DNA of 64,000 nucleotides from Devosia chinhatensis (GTDB taxonomy: Bacteria > Pseudomonadota > Alphaproteobacteria > Rhizobiales > Devosiaceae). Where the stretch lies: assembly GCF_000969445.1 (NCBI RefSeq), contig NZ_JZEY01000061.1, positions 186,001 through 250,000 on the forward strand. Direction: 5' to 3'. Made by a program: the position numbers and the translations under genes. Below, piece by piece: positions 8,854-16,087 of this stretch (positions within the stretch are counted from its first letter, which is position 1; every line of letters starts with the position of its first letter). Below the pieces are notes generated by a model. That model saw only the letters and a list, made by a program, of their open reading frames with translations, searched no databases and had not been told where the DNA came from.

Positions 8854-8889
8854 TTGACTATCGACGTTTTTTGACCAAACGATCAAAAA
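8854..8889 (+). promoter_or_regulatory. fgd promoter region with inverted-repeat operator
   Basis: A TTGACT at 8854-8859 could be a -35 box, with a weak -10 about 18 bases on (AACGAT). Covering that -10 is the inverted repeat TTTGACCAAACGATCAAA at 8870-8887, extended by TT/AA on both sides. The same 18-base pattern, TTTGAYC-N4-GRTCAAA, recurs before the second F420-type oxidoreductase gene at 13922-13939, which argues for a shared regulator. Confidence 0.65.
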
Positions 8890-8917
8890 TAGATCGTCGG
8901 CATTCGGGAGGGAAACC

Positions 8918-9919
8918 ATGCGCTTCGGATACAAGGCATCGGCGGAGCAGTTTGCCCCCAACGACCTCCTGCGGTTCGCCGTCGAGGCCGAAGAGGCCGG
9001 CTTCGACTCGGTCTTCGTGTCCGACCATTTCCAGCCTTGGAAACATACTGACGGCCACGCGCCTTTCGCCCCGGGCTGGATGTCTGCGGTCCTCGCCCGT
9101 ACCGAAAAGATCATTCTTGGCACCTCGGTTCTCACCCCTACCTTCCGCCTTCATCCTACGGTGGTCGCCCATGCCTTCGGCACCATGGGCGCGATGTTTC
9201 CCGGTCGTGTCATCCTCGGCGTCGGCACGGGCGAAGGTCTCAATGAAGTCCCGGCCACCGGTATGGATTGGCCTGAGCTCAAGGAGAGATCGGCGCGCCT
9301 TCGCGAAGCGGTTAAACTCATTCGCCAGCTCTGGACAGAGGACCGCGTTTCCTTCGAGGGGCAATATTACAAGACGGTCAACGCCACCATCTACGACAAG
9401 CCCGTCGAGCCCGTGCCGATCTACATTGCCGCCGGTGGTCCCCTGAACGCAAAATATGCCGGCCGCGCCGGTGACGGCTTCATCTGCACGTCCGGCAAGG
9501 GCGCAGAGCTTTATGTGGATCAGCTCCTGCCCAATGTCGAAACCGGCCGGGCCGAAAGCGACCTCAGGGACAAGCCCTTCGAGCGCATGATCGAGGTCAA
9601 GGTATCCTTTGACACCGACCCGGAGCGAGCGCTGAACGACACGCGCAATTGGGCGGCGCTTTCCCTTTCTGCAGAAGAAAAGCACTCTGTTCAGGATGCC
9701 GAGGAAATGGAACGCCTGGCCGACGCCTTGCCGATTGAGCGCGTGGCCAAACGCTGGATCGTGTCCTCCGATCCCGATGAGCACGTTGCGGCAATCAAGA
9801 CCTATATCGACTACGGCTTCGACCATCTGGTCTTCCATGCACCAGGGACGGACCAGAGCCGGTTCTTGGGCCTCTATGCCCAGGAAATTCTGCCCCGGCT
9901 TCGGAAGCTGGTGGGATAG
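8918..9919 (+). CDS. fgd: F420-dependent glucose-6-phosphate dehydrogenase
   Basis: 333-residue LLM-fold enzyme that oxidises glucose-6-phosphate to 6-phosphogluconolactone while reducing F420. It resembles Mycobacterium tuberculosis Fgd1 along its whole length: [11 protein letters not shown] at the N-terminus, SDHFQPW (Asp36, His37, Trp41), [20 protein letters not shown] (Glu106), [18 protein letters not shown] (Thr191, Lys194), LSAEEKHS and [12 protein letters not shown]. These match the known cofactor, catalytic (His40, Glu109) and phosphate-binding (Lys198, Lys259, Arg283) residues of Fgd1. ATG start with GGGAGGGAAACC upstream. First gene of the F420 cassette. True Fgd is best known in Actinobacteria, so its presence in an alphaproteobacterium suggests transfer. 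Confidence 0.92.
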   Translation: MRFGYKASAEQFAPNDLLRFAVEAEEAGFDSVFVSDHFQPWKHTDGHAPFAPGWMSAVLARTEKIILGTSVLTPTFRLHPTVVAHAFGTMGAMFPGRVILGVGTGEGLNEVPATGMDWPELKERSARLREAVKLIRQLWTEDRVSFEGQYYKTVNATIYDKPVEPVPIYIAAGGPLNAKYAGRAGDGFICTSGKGAELYVDQLLPNVETGRAESDLRDKPFERMIEVKVSFDTDPERALNDTRNWAALSLSAEEKHSVQDAEEMERLADALPIERVAKRWIVSSDPDEHVAAIKTYIDYGFDHLVFHAPGTDQSRFLGLYAQEILPRLRKLVG

Positions 9920-9954
9920 ATGACGACGCCCCGAATTTGCCAATACCGCGACCC

Positions 9955-9978
9955 ATTCCCCCCTTGGCAGGGGGGGGA
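9955..9978. repeat. Extragenic palindrome between fgd and cofE
   Basis: Stem of C and G runs (TCCCCCC / GGGGGGG) around a TTGGCA loop, followed by GATAGCTGGGGGTG. It resembles the short extragenic palindromes scattered in rhizobial-type genomes. It ends at the cofE start and supplies the purine-rich bases in front of it. Confidence 0.55.
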
Positions 9979-9987
9979 TAGCTGGGG

Positions 9988-10815
9988 GTGCAGGCCGTGA
10001 CCCCTCGCATCTCCGTATGGGGCATTACGGGGCTTCCAGAAATCGCTCCCCGTGATGACCTTGTTGCCATAATTGCTGGCGCGGTTACTACCCAGGCCGC
10101 CACCGACCCCGATCTGGCCCTGCAATCGGGCGACATCCTCGTCGTTACCTCGAAAATCGTCTCCAAATCCGAAGGCATGCAGGTGCCGGCCGCCGAGCGC
10201 GAGCAGGCAATAGCCGCTGATACTGTCCGCGTCGTAGCCGAGCGCGTCCATCCTGGTGGCAACTTCAAGATCGTGGAAACCCGCCAGGGCCTCGTCATGG
10301 CGGCCGCCGGCATCGATATGTCGAATGTTCCCGAAGGCGTGGCCCTGCGCCTTCCAGCCGACCCCGATGCCTCGGCCCGAGCCCTGTGCGCCGGCCTTCG
10401 GCAAAGGCTTGGCATGAATATCGGCGTCATCATTACCGATACGATCGGTCGCGCCTGGCGCGTGGGGCAGACGGACATGGCGATTGGCGCGGCCGGGTTG
10501 CAATTGACCGACGACCTGCGCGGCGCCAATGACGCCAATGGCCGCCCCCTGCACGTAACCCAGGCCGTGATTGCCGACGAGATTGCCGGGGCCGCTGATC
10601 TGGTCAAGGGCAAGACCACCGGCATTCCGGTGGCGGTCGTACGCGGCATGGGGCGCTTTGTTCGCGACCTGGACGCGCCCGGCGCCCGCAGCCTCACCCG
10701 CACCGGCGATGATGACATGTTCCGTTTCGGCAGTGCCGAAGCCTACCGCCTCGGCTATGAGGCGGCGATGGCCGAGATCAAGGCCAAGAGCGTCAAACAG
10801 GATGAGATGCCATGA
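9988..10815 (+). CDS. cofE: F420-0:gamma-glutamyl ligase
   Basis: 275-residue enzyme that adds L-glutamate to F420-0 using GTP, making the polyglutamate tail that retains F420 in the cell. Family marks are [14 protein letters not shown] near the start, [15 protein letters not shown], the [21 protein letters not shown] stretch split over two strands, and [10 protein letters not shown]. Only the CofE domain is present; the nitroreductase-like C-terminal domain of mycobacterial FbiB is absent. The start is GTG at 9988 or GTG at 9997; the second gives a more usual N-terminus. The stop overlaps the ATG of the next gene (ATGA), so ligase and transporter are translationally coupled. Confidence 0.92.
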   Translation: MQAVTPRISVWGITGLPEIAPRDDLVAIIAGAVTTQAATDPDLALQSGDILVVTSKIVSKSEGMQVPAAEREQAIAADTVRVVAERVHPGGNFKIVETRQGLVMAAAGIDMSNVPEGVALRLPADPDASARALCAGLRQRLGMNIGVIITDTIGRAWRVGQTDMAIGAAGLQLTDDLRGANDANGRPLHVTQAVIADEIAGAADLVKGKTTGIPVAVVRGMGRFVRDLDAPGARSLTRTGDDDMFRFGSAEAYRLGYEAAMAEIKAKSVKQDEMP

Positions 10816-11753
10816 GATACGCGGCTTTTATTCCCCTTGTGCTGGCTTTGACAGCCTCGCCCACCCATGCGGCTACACCCTATCCGCTGGTTTTGGACAA
10901 TTGCGGGACAGTTGTCGAATTCGACGGTCCACCGCAACGGGTCGTCACCCTCAAGTCTACGGCAACCGAATTGCTTCTAGCCCTCGGGCTCGCCAATCGC
11001 ATCGTCGGCATCGGCTTTCAGGACGGCCCCCTCCCCGAGAGTTTGGCCTCTGCCGGTGAAGGCCTGAAAATTCTATCCGACAAGCTTCCGAGCCAGGAAG
11101 TGGTTCTCGAAAGCGAACCGGACTTCATCTATGGCGGTTGGGAAAGCAATTTTGCCGCCGACGGAGCAGGCGAACGCCCGATCCTGGCCGAACTGGGCGT
11201 CGACACATACGTCGCGCCGGCCGCCTGTCGCTCCATTGCCCCCCCGAAGCTCACATTTGACGGCCTCTTTGCGCAGATCGCAGAGATGGGCGCCATCTTC
11301 GACATCGAGGACACGGCCAACGCGCTGATCGCCGAACAGCAGGCGCTGCTCGACGGTGTGACACGAGACCCGCGAGGGCTCACCGCTCTCTGGTATTCTT
11401 CGGGCACCAAGACGCCTTACGTCGGGGCGGGCACGAATGCGCCCGATATGATCATGTCGGCGCTGGGACTGGAAAACATCTATGGCGCGGTGGGCGAGGG
11501 GTGGACTTCGGCCAGCTGGGAGGCAATCGTCGATGAAAATCCCGACGTGATCGTGTTGGTCGACGCCGCTTGGAACCCGGCAGAACAAAAGAAGACTCTG
11601 CTCGCTGAAAACCCGATCACCAACAAGCTCGATGCCGTCGTCAACGAGCGCTACCTCATCATACCCTTCCCGGCATCGGAAGCAGGCATTCGCAATGTCC
11701 CGGCAGTGCTCGACATGGCCGCGCAACTGGCCAAGCTGTCCTTTGAGCGCTGA
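10812..11753 (+). CDS. ABC transporter binding protein, likely F420-0 binding
   Basis: 313-residue periplasmic protein of the BtuF/FecB class with a signal peptide ending near THA-ATP. It has the family's [38 protein letters not shown] opening (read in parts), the [10 protein letters not shown] hinge region and a C-terminal [10 protein letters not shown] strand. By fold alone it could bind siderophore or cobalamin. Context decides: it is coupled to cofE, next to fgd, and followed by its own permease and ATPase. That is the arrangement for which NCBI/TIGRFAM models of a proposed F420-0 importer were built from Actinobacteria (recalled as TIGR03868, TIGR03869, TIGR03873). The substrate remains inference. 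Confidence 0.8.
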   Translation: MRYAAFIPLVLALTASPTHAATPYPLVLDNCGTVVEFDGPPQRVVTLKSTATELLLALGLANRIVGIGFQDGPLPESLASAGEGLKILSDKLPSQEVVLESEPDFIYGGWESNFAADGAGERPILAELGVDTYVAPAACRSIAPPKLTFDGLFAQIAEMGAIFDIEDTANALIAEQQALLDGVTRDPRGLTALWYSSGTKTPYVGAGTNAPDMIMSALGLENIYGAVGEGWTSASWEAIVDENPDVIVLVDAAWNPAEQKKTLLAENPITNKLDAVVNERYLIIPFPASEAGIRNVPAVLDMAAQLAKLSFER

Positions 11754-11828
11754 GCCTCGAGTTAAACTAGTTAAATGTCCCATTGGCCCGGATCGTGTCT
11801 TATGGCCGCCGATTCGGAAGGATGGGGC

Positions 11829-12050
11829 ATGGGTTTGCAATTCGAGGTGGTCGATCTTCGGACCGACCTTATCTGCGCGTCTGAAATGGTCGAGGGCGCA
11901 GCATCTCCAGAGGAGGCAGCCCGCAGGGTCCTGGGTATCGATGTGTTTCGCAGCGGCAAGCGTCAGGATCTGGTCGCTCGCGTCTATTGGCAAAGGCGGG
12001 GCGAACCAAAAAACATGGTTCGACTCTATTCAAGACCGTATTTTCAATAG
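11829..12050 (+). CDS. Small conserved-looking protein inside the F420 cassette
   Basis: 73 residues starting MGLQFEVVDLRTDLICASEM and ending in ARVYWQRRGEPKNMVRLY plus eight more. The ATG at 11829 has AGGA ten bases upstream in AAGGATGGGGC. An alternative ATG at 11775 would add 18 residues of poor character. It has no signal peptide, membrane segment or cysteine pair. From memory it resembles short uncharacterised alphaproteobacterial proteins with an EVVDLRTG-like start and an RVYWQ-like end. It sits between the binding protein and permease genes. I cannot assign a function. Confidence 0.55.
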   Translation: MGLQFEVVDLRTDLICASEMVEGAASPEEAARRVLGIDVFRSGKRQDLVARVYWQRRGEPKNMVRLYSRPYFQ

Positions 12051-12107
12051 GGGCCGGAACGGGCAGATAATCGCGCCGAGACGCATGCCAATCGGCACCG
12101 CTCAATC

Positions 12108-13109
12108 GTGAAGCATCTCGTCCTGCCCGGGCTTGGTGTCCTGCTGCTGCTCAGCGCCGTCGCTGCGGTGACGATGGGCCCGGCAAGCCTTACCCCGCAG
12201 GAAGTGGGCATGGTTATCCTGCATCATCTGGGCTTGCTTGCTGAGAGCCCGGTGTCGCGGCTGCGCGATGCCATCGTCTGGGAACTGCGCCTTCCTCGGG
12301 TGCTGACGGCAATGGCCGTGGGCGCAGGACTTGGACTATCGGGCACGGTGATGCAGGCATTGACCCGCAATCCCCTGGCCGACCCCTACCTCCTCGGTCT
12401 GTCATCGGGAGCCGCTCTCGGCGCCGTGCTGTTCCTGCTGGCGGGCTTTACACTCTTCATGCCGTTTGGCGCCTTTCTGGGCAGCTTGGTGGCATTGGGC
12501 CTGGCGCTTCTGGTTGCAGGCCTACTTGGCGGCGCAACTCCGTCCCGGGCTATCTTGGCCGGCATCTGCATTTCGGCGCTCGCTTCTGCGGCGACCTCAT
12601 TTCTGATCTTCTGGTCGGCGACGGGCGACAGCTACCGCGAAATTCTCTCCTGGCTGCTGGGATCGCTATCCGGGTCGCTTTGGGGAGACGCAGCACTGGT
12701 TGGTGCAGCGCTCCTGGTTTGCGCGCCGATCATCCTTGTGTGCGGCAGGGCGCTTGACGCCTTCGCTTTCGGTGACAGGGCCGCGGCAGCTCTGGGCATT
12801 GACGTGCCTCGGCTGCGCTGGACGCTGCTGGGCATCACCGCTTTGCTGACCGGACTTATGGTCGCGATCGGCGGGGCAATCGGCTTCGTCGGACTGGTCG
12901 TTCCGCACGCCGTGCGGCTGGCGATCGGGTCACAGCACCGGCGCCTGCTACCGCATGTCATGTTGGTCGGAGCAATATTCATGCTGTGGGCCGATACAGC
13001 CGCCCGCACCCTGTTCGACCCACGCGAATTGCCGGTCGGCATCATCACGGCTCTTGTGGGGGCTCCGGTTTTCCTCCTGGTTCTGCTGCGCTACCGGAGG
13101 GTAACATGA
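12108..13109 (+). CDS. FecCD-type ABC permease, likely F420-0 importer
   Basis: 333-residue inner-membrane permease of the iron-siderophore/B12 (FecCD, BtuC) family with about ten hydrophobic helices. Family marks are LRLPRVLTAMAVGAGLGLSGTVMQALTRNPLADPYLLGLSSGAALGAV (read in pieces), the ILSWLLGSLSG segment and the coupling helix with IGFVGLVVPHAVRLAIG. The start is GTG at 12108; there is no strong ribosome site, so the exact start is uncertain. The stop overlaps the ATPase start (ATGA). It works with the binding protein at 10812 and the ATPase at 13106. Confidence 0.86.
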   Translation: MKHLVLPGLGVLLLLSAVAAVTMGPASLTPQEVGMVILHHLGLLAESPVSRLRDAIVWELRLPRVLTAMAVGAGLGLSGTVMQALTRNPLADPYLLGLSSGAALGAVLFLLAGFTLFMPFGAFLGSLVALGLALLVAGLLGGATPSRAILAGICISALASAATSFLIFWSATGDSYREILSWLLGSLSGSLWGDAALVGAALLVCAPIILVCGRALDAFAFGDRAAAALGIDVPRLRWTLLGITALLTGLMVAIGGAIGFVGLVVPHAVRLAIGSQHRRLLPHVMLVGAIFMLWADTAARTLFDPRELPVGIITALVGAPVFLLVLLRYRRVT

Positions 13110-13897
13110 GCGTGGAAGTGGAAGGGCTCGAGATAACCCGCAGCGGGAGGGCCATCCTTTCAAGAGCCACCTTTTCAGCTCCATCGGCAGCGATCACCGG
13201 GCTGATCGGGCCTAACGGCGCGGGCAAGTCCACCTTGCTGGGTGCTCTGCTTGGGTTGCTTCCTGCCAGTGGGTCGGTTCGGTTCGATGGGCAGGACCTG
13301 CTCGCGATGCCCAGGCGCGACCGGGCCCGCCTCGCGGCCCTGGTCGAGCAATCCTCCTTCACAGAAGAGCGCCTCAGCGTACGGGACGTGGTGGGATTGG
13401 GGCGCATCCCCCATCAATCGGCCCTCTCTCTGCTGGAGGATGGCGAGGGCGCCGCGATCATCGATGACGCCCTCGCCCAAACTGACCTCTTGTCATTCTC
13501 GTCAAGGCGGTTCGACATGCTTTCCGGAGGCGAACAGCAGCGCGTTCATCTGGCACGGGCCCTTGCGCAGCAGCCGCGCCTGCTGATGCTCGATGAACCA
13601 ACTAGCCACCTCGACATCAGTGCCCAGCTCCAGCTTTTCGCCCTGCTGCAACGGAAGGCGCGAAGCGGGATGACGGTGATTATTGCACTCCATGATCTCA
13701 ACCTGGCATTGCGCTTCTGCGACCATCTTGTCCTTGTGTCCGGTGGCACAATCGCGGCCTCCGGATCTTCCCAAGAGATCCTGACGCCGCATTGGCTGGA
13801 ATCGGCGTATAATGTCCGCGCCCGGACGGTCGCAGACCCGATCACCGGCCGGCCGATCCTCGTCTATGACGAGGCTGCGGCTGCGAAACCGGATTGA
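13106..13897 (+). CDS. ABC transporter ATPase, likely F420-0 importer
   Basis: 263-residue ATPase of the FecE/BtuD class. Walker A is GPNGAGKST, the Q-loop lies in VEQSS, the signature is LSGGEQQRVHLARAL, Walker B is LLMLDEPTSHLD, and the switch histidine is in ALHDLNLAL. The ATG at 13106 overlaps the permease stop and follows CGGAGGGTAAC, a good ribosome site. A longer upstream frame inside the permease gene was rejected. It is the last gene of the importer unit. The -35 box of the next gene lies across its stop codon. Confidence 0.88.
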   Translation: MSVEVEGLEITRSGRAILSRATFSAPSAAITGLIGPNGAGKSTLLGALLGLLPASGSVRFDGQDLLAMPRRDRARLAALVEQSSFTEERLSVRDVVGLGRIPHQSALSLLEDGEGAAIIDDALAQTDLLSFSSRRFDMLSGGEQQRVHLARALAQQPRLLMLDEPTSHLDISAQLQLFALLQRKARSGMTVIIALHDLNLALRFCDHLVLVSGGTIAASGSSQEILTPHWLESAYNVRARTVADPITGRPILVYDEAAAAKPD

Positions 13898-13942
13898 CAA
13901 TCTTCACCACGCCCCTAAAAATTTGATCAGCTGGTCAAATTT
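13894..13942 (+). promoter_or_regulatory. Promoter and operator of the second F420-type oxidoreductase
   Basis: TTGACA at 13894-13899, a 17-base spacer and AAAAAT at 13917-13922 form a good promoter. The -10 box runs into the inverted repeat TTTGATCAGCTGGTCAAA at 13922-13939, extended to a 24-base palindrome by AAA/TTT. It has the same 18-base pattern as the repeat before fgd and the same placement, consistent with repression by one regulator of both promoters. Confidence 0.7.
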
Positions 13943-13970
13943 ATTGGCCGTCAAGGGAGCGCGGGAACAC

Positions 13971-14972
13971 ATGGAATTCGGTATCACCTTCAAGGGTTTC
14001 ATCGAGCACGAACGGGCGCGCTATCTGGTGCGGGCCGCCGAATTTGCCGGCTTCTCCTATTGCTGGTTCTATGACAGCCATATTCTCTGGCGCGACTGCT
14101 ATTCCGCCATTGCCATGTGCATGGAACACACCACCGACATGCGGTTCGGACCGCTCGTGACCAATCCCGACGTGCGCGACTGGTCCGTCGCGGCCTCCAT
14201 TTTCGGCTCGCTGTCCAAGCAATCGGGCGGGCGCTTTGATCTTGCCGTCGGTCGTGGCGACAGTTCGATGCGCGTCATGGGCAAGAAGCCAGCGACGTTG
14301 AAGCGCGTCGCCGAATTTATCGACAAGACCAAAGCCATGGTGCGCGGCGAAGAAGTGACCTATGGCGAAATTCCTGCCGCCGTGCAGTTCCCCTGGGCCG
14401 TGGGCCATGACATGCCCAGCTGGATTGCCGCCTATGGGCCGCTTGCTCTCAAGACGGCGGGCGAAAGTGCGGACGGCGTTGTTCTCCAGATCGCCGATCC
14501 GGGTCTATGCAAATGGTTCACCGACCAATGTATTGAAGCCGGCACGGCCGCTGGCAGGGACATGTCCGCTTATCGCTCAATGGCTGCAGCGCCCGCCTAT
14601 TTCGGTGACAAGAAACGCGCCATCGAAAAGGTGAAATGGTTTCCCGCCATGGTCGGCAACCACGTTGCCGATATCGTCGAGAAGTATGGCTCTGACAGTG
14701 ATAAGGTTCCCGCAAGCCTGACGTCCTATATCGAGAAGCGCCGCGGCTACGATTATTCCAAACACGGCCAGGCCGATAACCCCTATCTCGACTTCATCAC
14801 CGACGATGTCGTGGAGAGCTTTTGCGTCCTGGGAGAGCCGGAAGACCACATCACCAAGGTGCGCCAGCTCAAAGCTGCGGGCGTTACCCAGTTCAACATC
14901 TATCTCGACAGTGGTGACGAAGAAGAAATCATCGCCAATTACGGGCGCCACGTCATCCCGGCCTTCCGCTGA
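13971..14972 (+). CDS. LLM-class F420-dependent oxidoreductase (CPS_4043-like family)
   Basis: 333-residue TIM-barrel oxidoreductase of the bacterial luciferase-like superfamily. Its N-terminus MEFGITFKGFIEHERARYLV, the FYDSHILWRDCYSAIAMCMEHT stretch (read in parts), GPLVTNPDVRDWSVAAS, GGRFDLAVGRGDSSMRVMG and the C-terminal GVTQFNIYLDSGDEEEII match a family modelled as a putative F420-dependent oxidoreductase (recalled as TIGR03842). The substrate is unknown. Cofactor could be F420 or FMN, since the family also occurs in organisms not known for F420. The ATG at 13971 was chosen because family similarity begins there. The shared operator ties it to the fgd promoter. Confidence 0.85.
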   Translation: MEFGITFKGFIEHERARYLVRAAEFAGFSYCWFYDSHILWRDCYSAIAMCMEHTTDMRFGPLVTNPDVRDWSVAASIFGSLSKQSGGRFDLAVGRGDSSMRVMGKKPATLKRVAEFIDKTKAMVRGEEVTYGEIPAAVQFPWAVGHDMPSWIAAYGPLALKTAGESADGVVLQIADPGLCKWFTDQCIEAGTAAGRDMSAYRSMAAAPAYFGDKKRAIEKVKWFPAMVGNHVADIVEKYGSDSDKVPASLTSYIEKRRGYDYSKHGQADNPYLDFITDDVVESFCVLGEPEDHITKVRQLKAAGVTQFNIYLDSGDEEEIIANYGRHVIPAFR

Positions 14973-15157
14973 CTGCGGTCGGAAGAGGCCCGGGTCGTCG
15001 CGGCATCAACTGAGCCACTTTGTGATCAGTGCTAAACCGTATCTTGTACAAAAATTAGCCTTTGGTTTACTTTCGTTACCCAAGGTTAAAACGTGCAAAT
15101 CAGCAGGCAGAACGCCGTTGTTGCAGCAGTTTAATGCAGTAACCGGATCCTCGTCAC

Positions 15158-16087
15158 ATGCACGGCAGGACTTTATCGGCGGCATCGGCCCAACGGCTGG
15201 GAAAGGGCCTTGCATTGGCCCTCGCCTTTGCATGCCTCCTTTCCGGCTGCGCCTCGACGCGTGATTTGCCGACGCGTGAGGCCAGCATCATCAACCCGGC
15301 CGCCGCCGTGATCATTCCCCCACCGGGCGGACCAGGCATTGCCAAGGTCGTGTCGACCACCTTCCCCAATGCCATCCGGCAGGACATCTCGCTCGTGACC
15401 CAGGCCCGCACGGCCGGGGAGAACAAGATTTCGGTCATCCTGTTCCAGGACCGCGGCGGCGACGGCAGCGACGCGCGCCTGCGCGATATCCCCTTCACCA
15501 ATGTGAACCTGACCCAGGAAGCGCTGACCGCCTGGCCCGATACCGGGATGGCCGTTTCGCCCTACTACGTCCAGAATGCCTATGGTCCCTTCGGTTACGC
15601 CATCGGCAAGCCGGCCAATGGTGATACCTGCATTTATGCCTGGCAGCGGATCGAGCCGACCTTACGCCCCTCCGGCGCCACCGAGCGCGGCACTATCGTT
15701 ATCCGTTTGCAATTGTGCCGCCAGAATTCCAGCGAGCGGCAATTGCTCGAAATCATGTACCAGCTACGCCTCGACGTCAGTGTCTTCCCGCCCGGCCGGG
15801 GCGCCGCACGGGTCGGGGCGCTGACCGCGCCGATCGTGCCGGTGGGCGTGCTTGGTTTCGAGGAAGTCATTCCCAGCGCCAGGCCAGTCGTCCGCAATCA
15901 GACCCCGGCTCGCCCAGCGCCGCAGGTGAGTACACCCGCGCCTGCGCCCGTCATCGCGGCACCACCGCCGGGCGCGCCGATCGTCCCGTCACCCACTGCA
16001 TCGGGCTCAGCAGGCAGCGGAACTCAGGTTCCCGCCCCGTCGTCCGGCTCCGTCATCGTCCCTTCGCCCCCGGGTGGATCAAACTAG
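15158..16087 (+). CDS. bcsN: Cellulose biosynthesis lipoprotein BcsN
   Basis: 309-residue protein of the BcsN family found with Rhizobiales cellulose synthase operons. An N-terminal signal ends in a lipobox (LLSGC, cysteine near residue 31), so it is a predicted lipoprotein. A beta-rich domain follows, and the last ~85 residues are Pro/Ala/Ser rich, as in a flexible periplasmic linker. Its role is not established; the family is diagnostic of type III bcs loci. It overlaps bcsA by 14 bases. The 185 bases before it hold the operon promoter region; an imperfect repeat TTGGTTTAC-TTTC-GTTACCCAA is visible there. Confidence 0.87.
   Translation: MHGRTLSAASAQRLGKGLALALAFACLLSGCASTRDLPTREASIINPAAAVIIPPPGGPGIAKVVSTTFPNAIRQDISLVTQARTAGENKISVILFQDRGGDGSDARLRDIPFTNVNLTQEALTAWPDTGMAVSPYYVQNAYGPFGYAIGKPANGDTCIYAWQRIEPTLRPSGATERGTIVIRLQLCRQNSSERQLLEIMYQLRLDVSVFPPGRGAARVGALTAPIVPVGVLGFEEVIPSARPVVRNQTPARPAPQVSTPAPAPVIAAPPPGAPIVPSPTASGSAGSGTQVPAPSSGSVIVPSPPGGSN

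Noticed and set aside
8858-9943. 361-residue open frame on the minus strand opposite fgd
   Set aside because: Antisense shadow of a high-GC gene; the plus-strand frame matches Fgd along its whole length and has a good ribosome site.
10812-13897. Cobalamin or siderophore importer
   Set aside because: The fold allows it, but coupling to cofE, position between fgd and another F420-type enzyme, and no cobalamin riboswitch-like leader favour F420-0. Kept as the main alternative.
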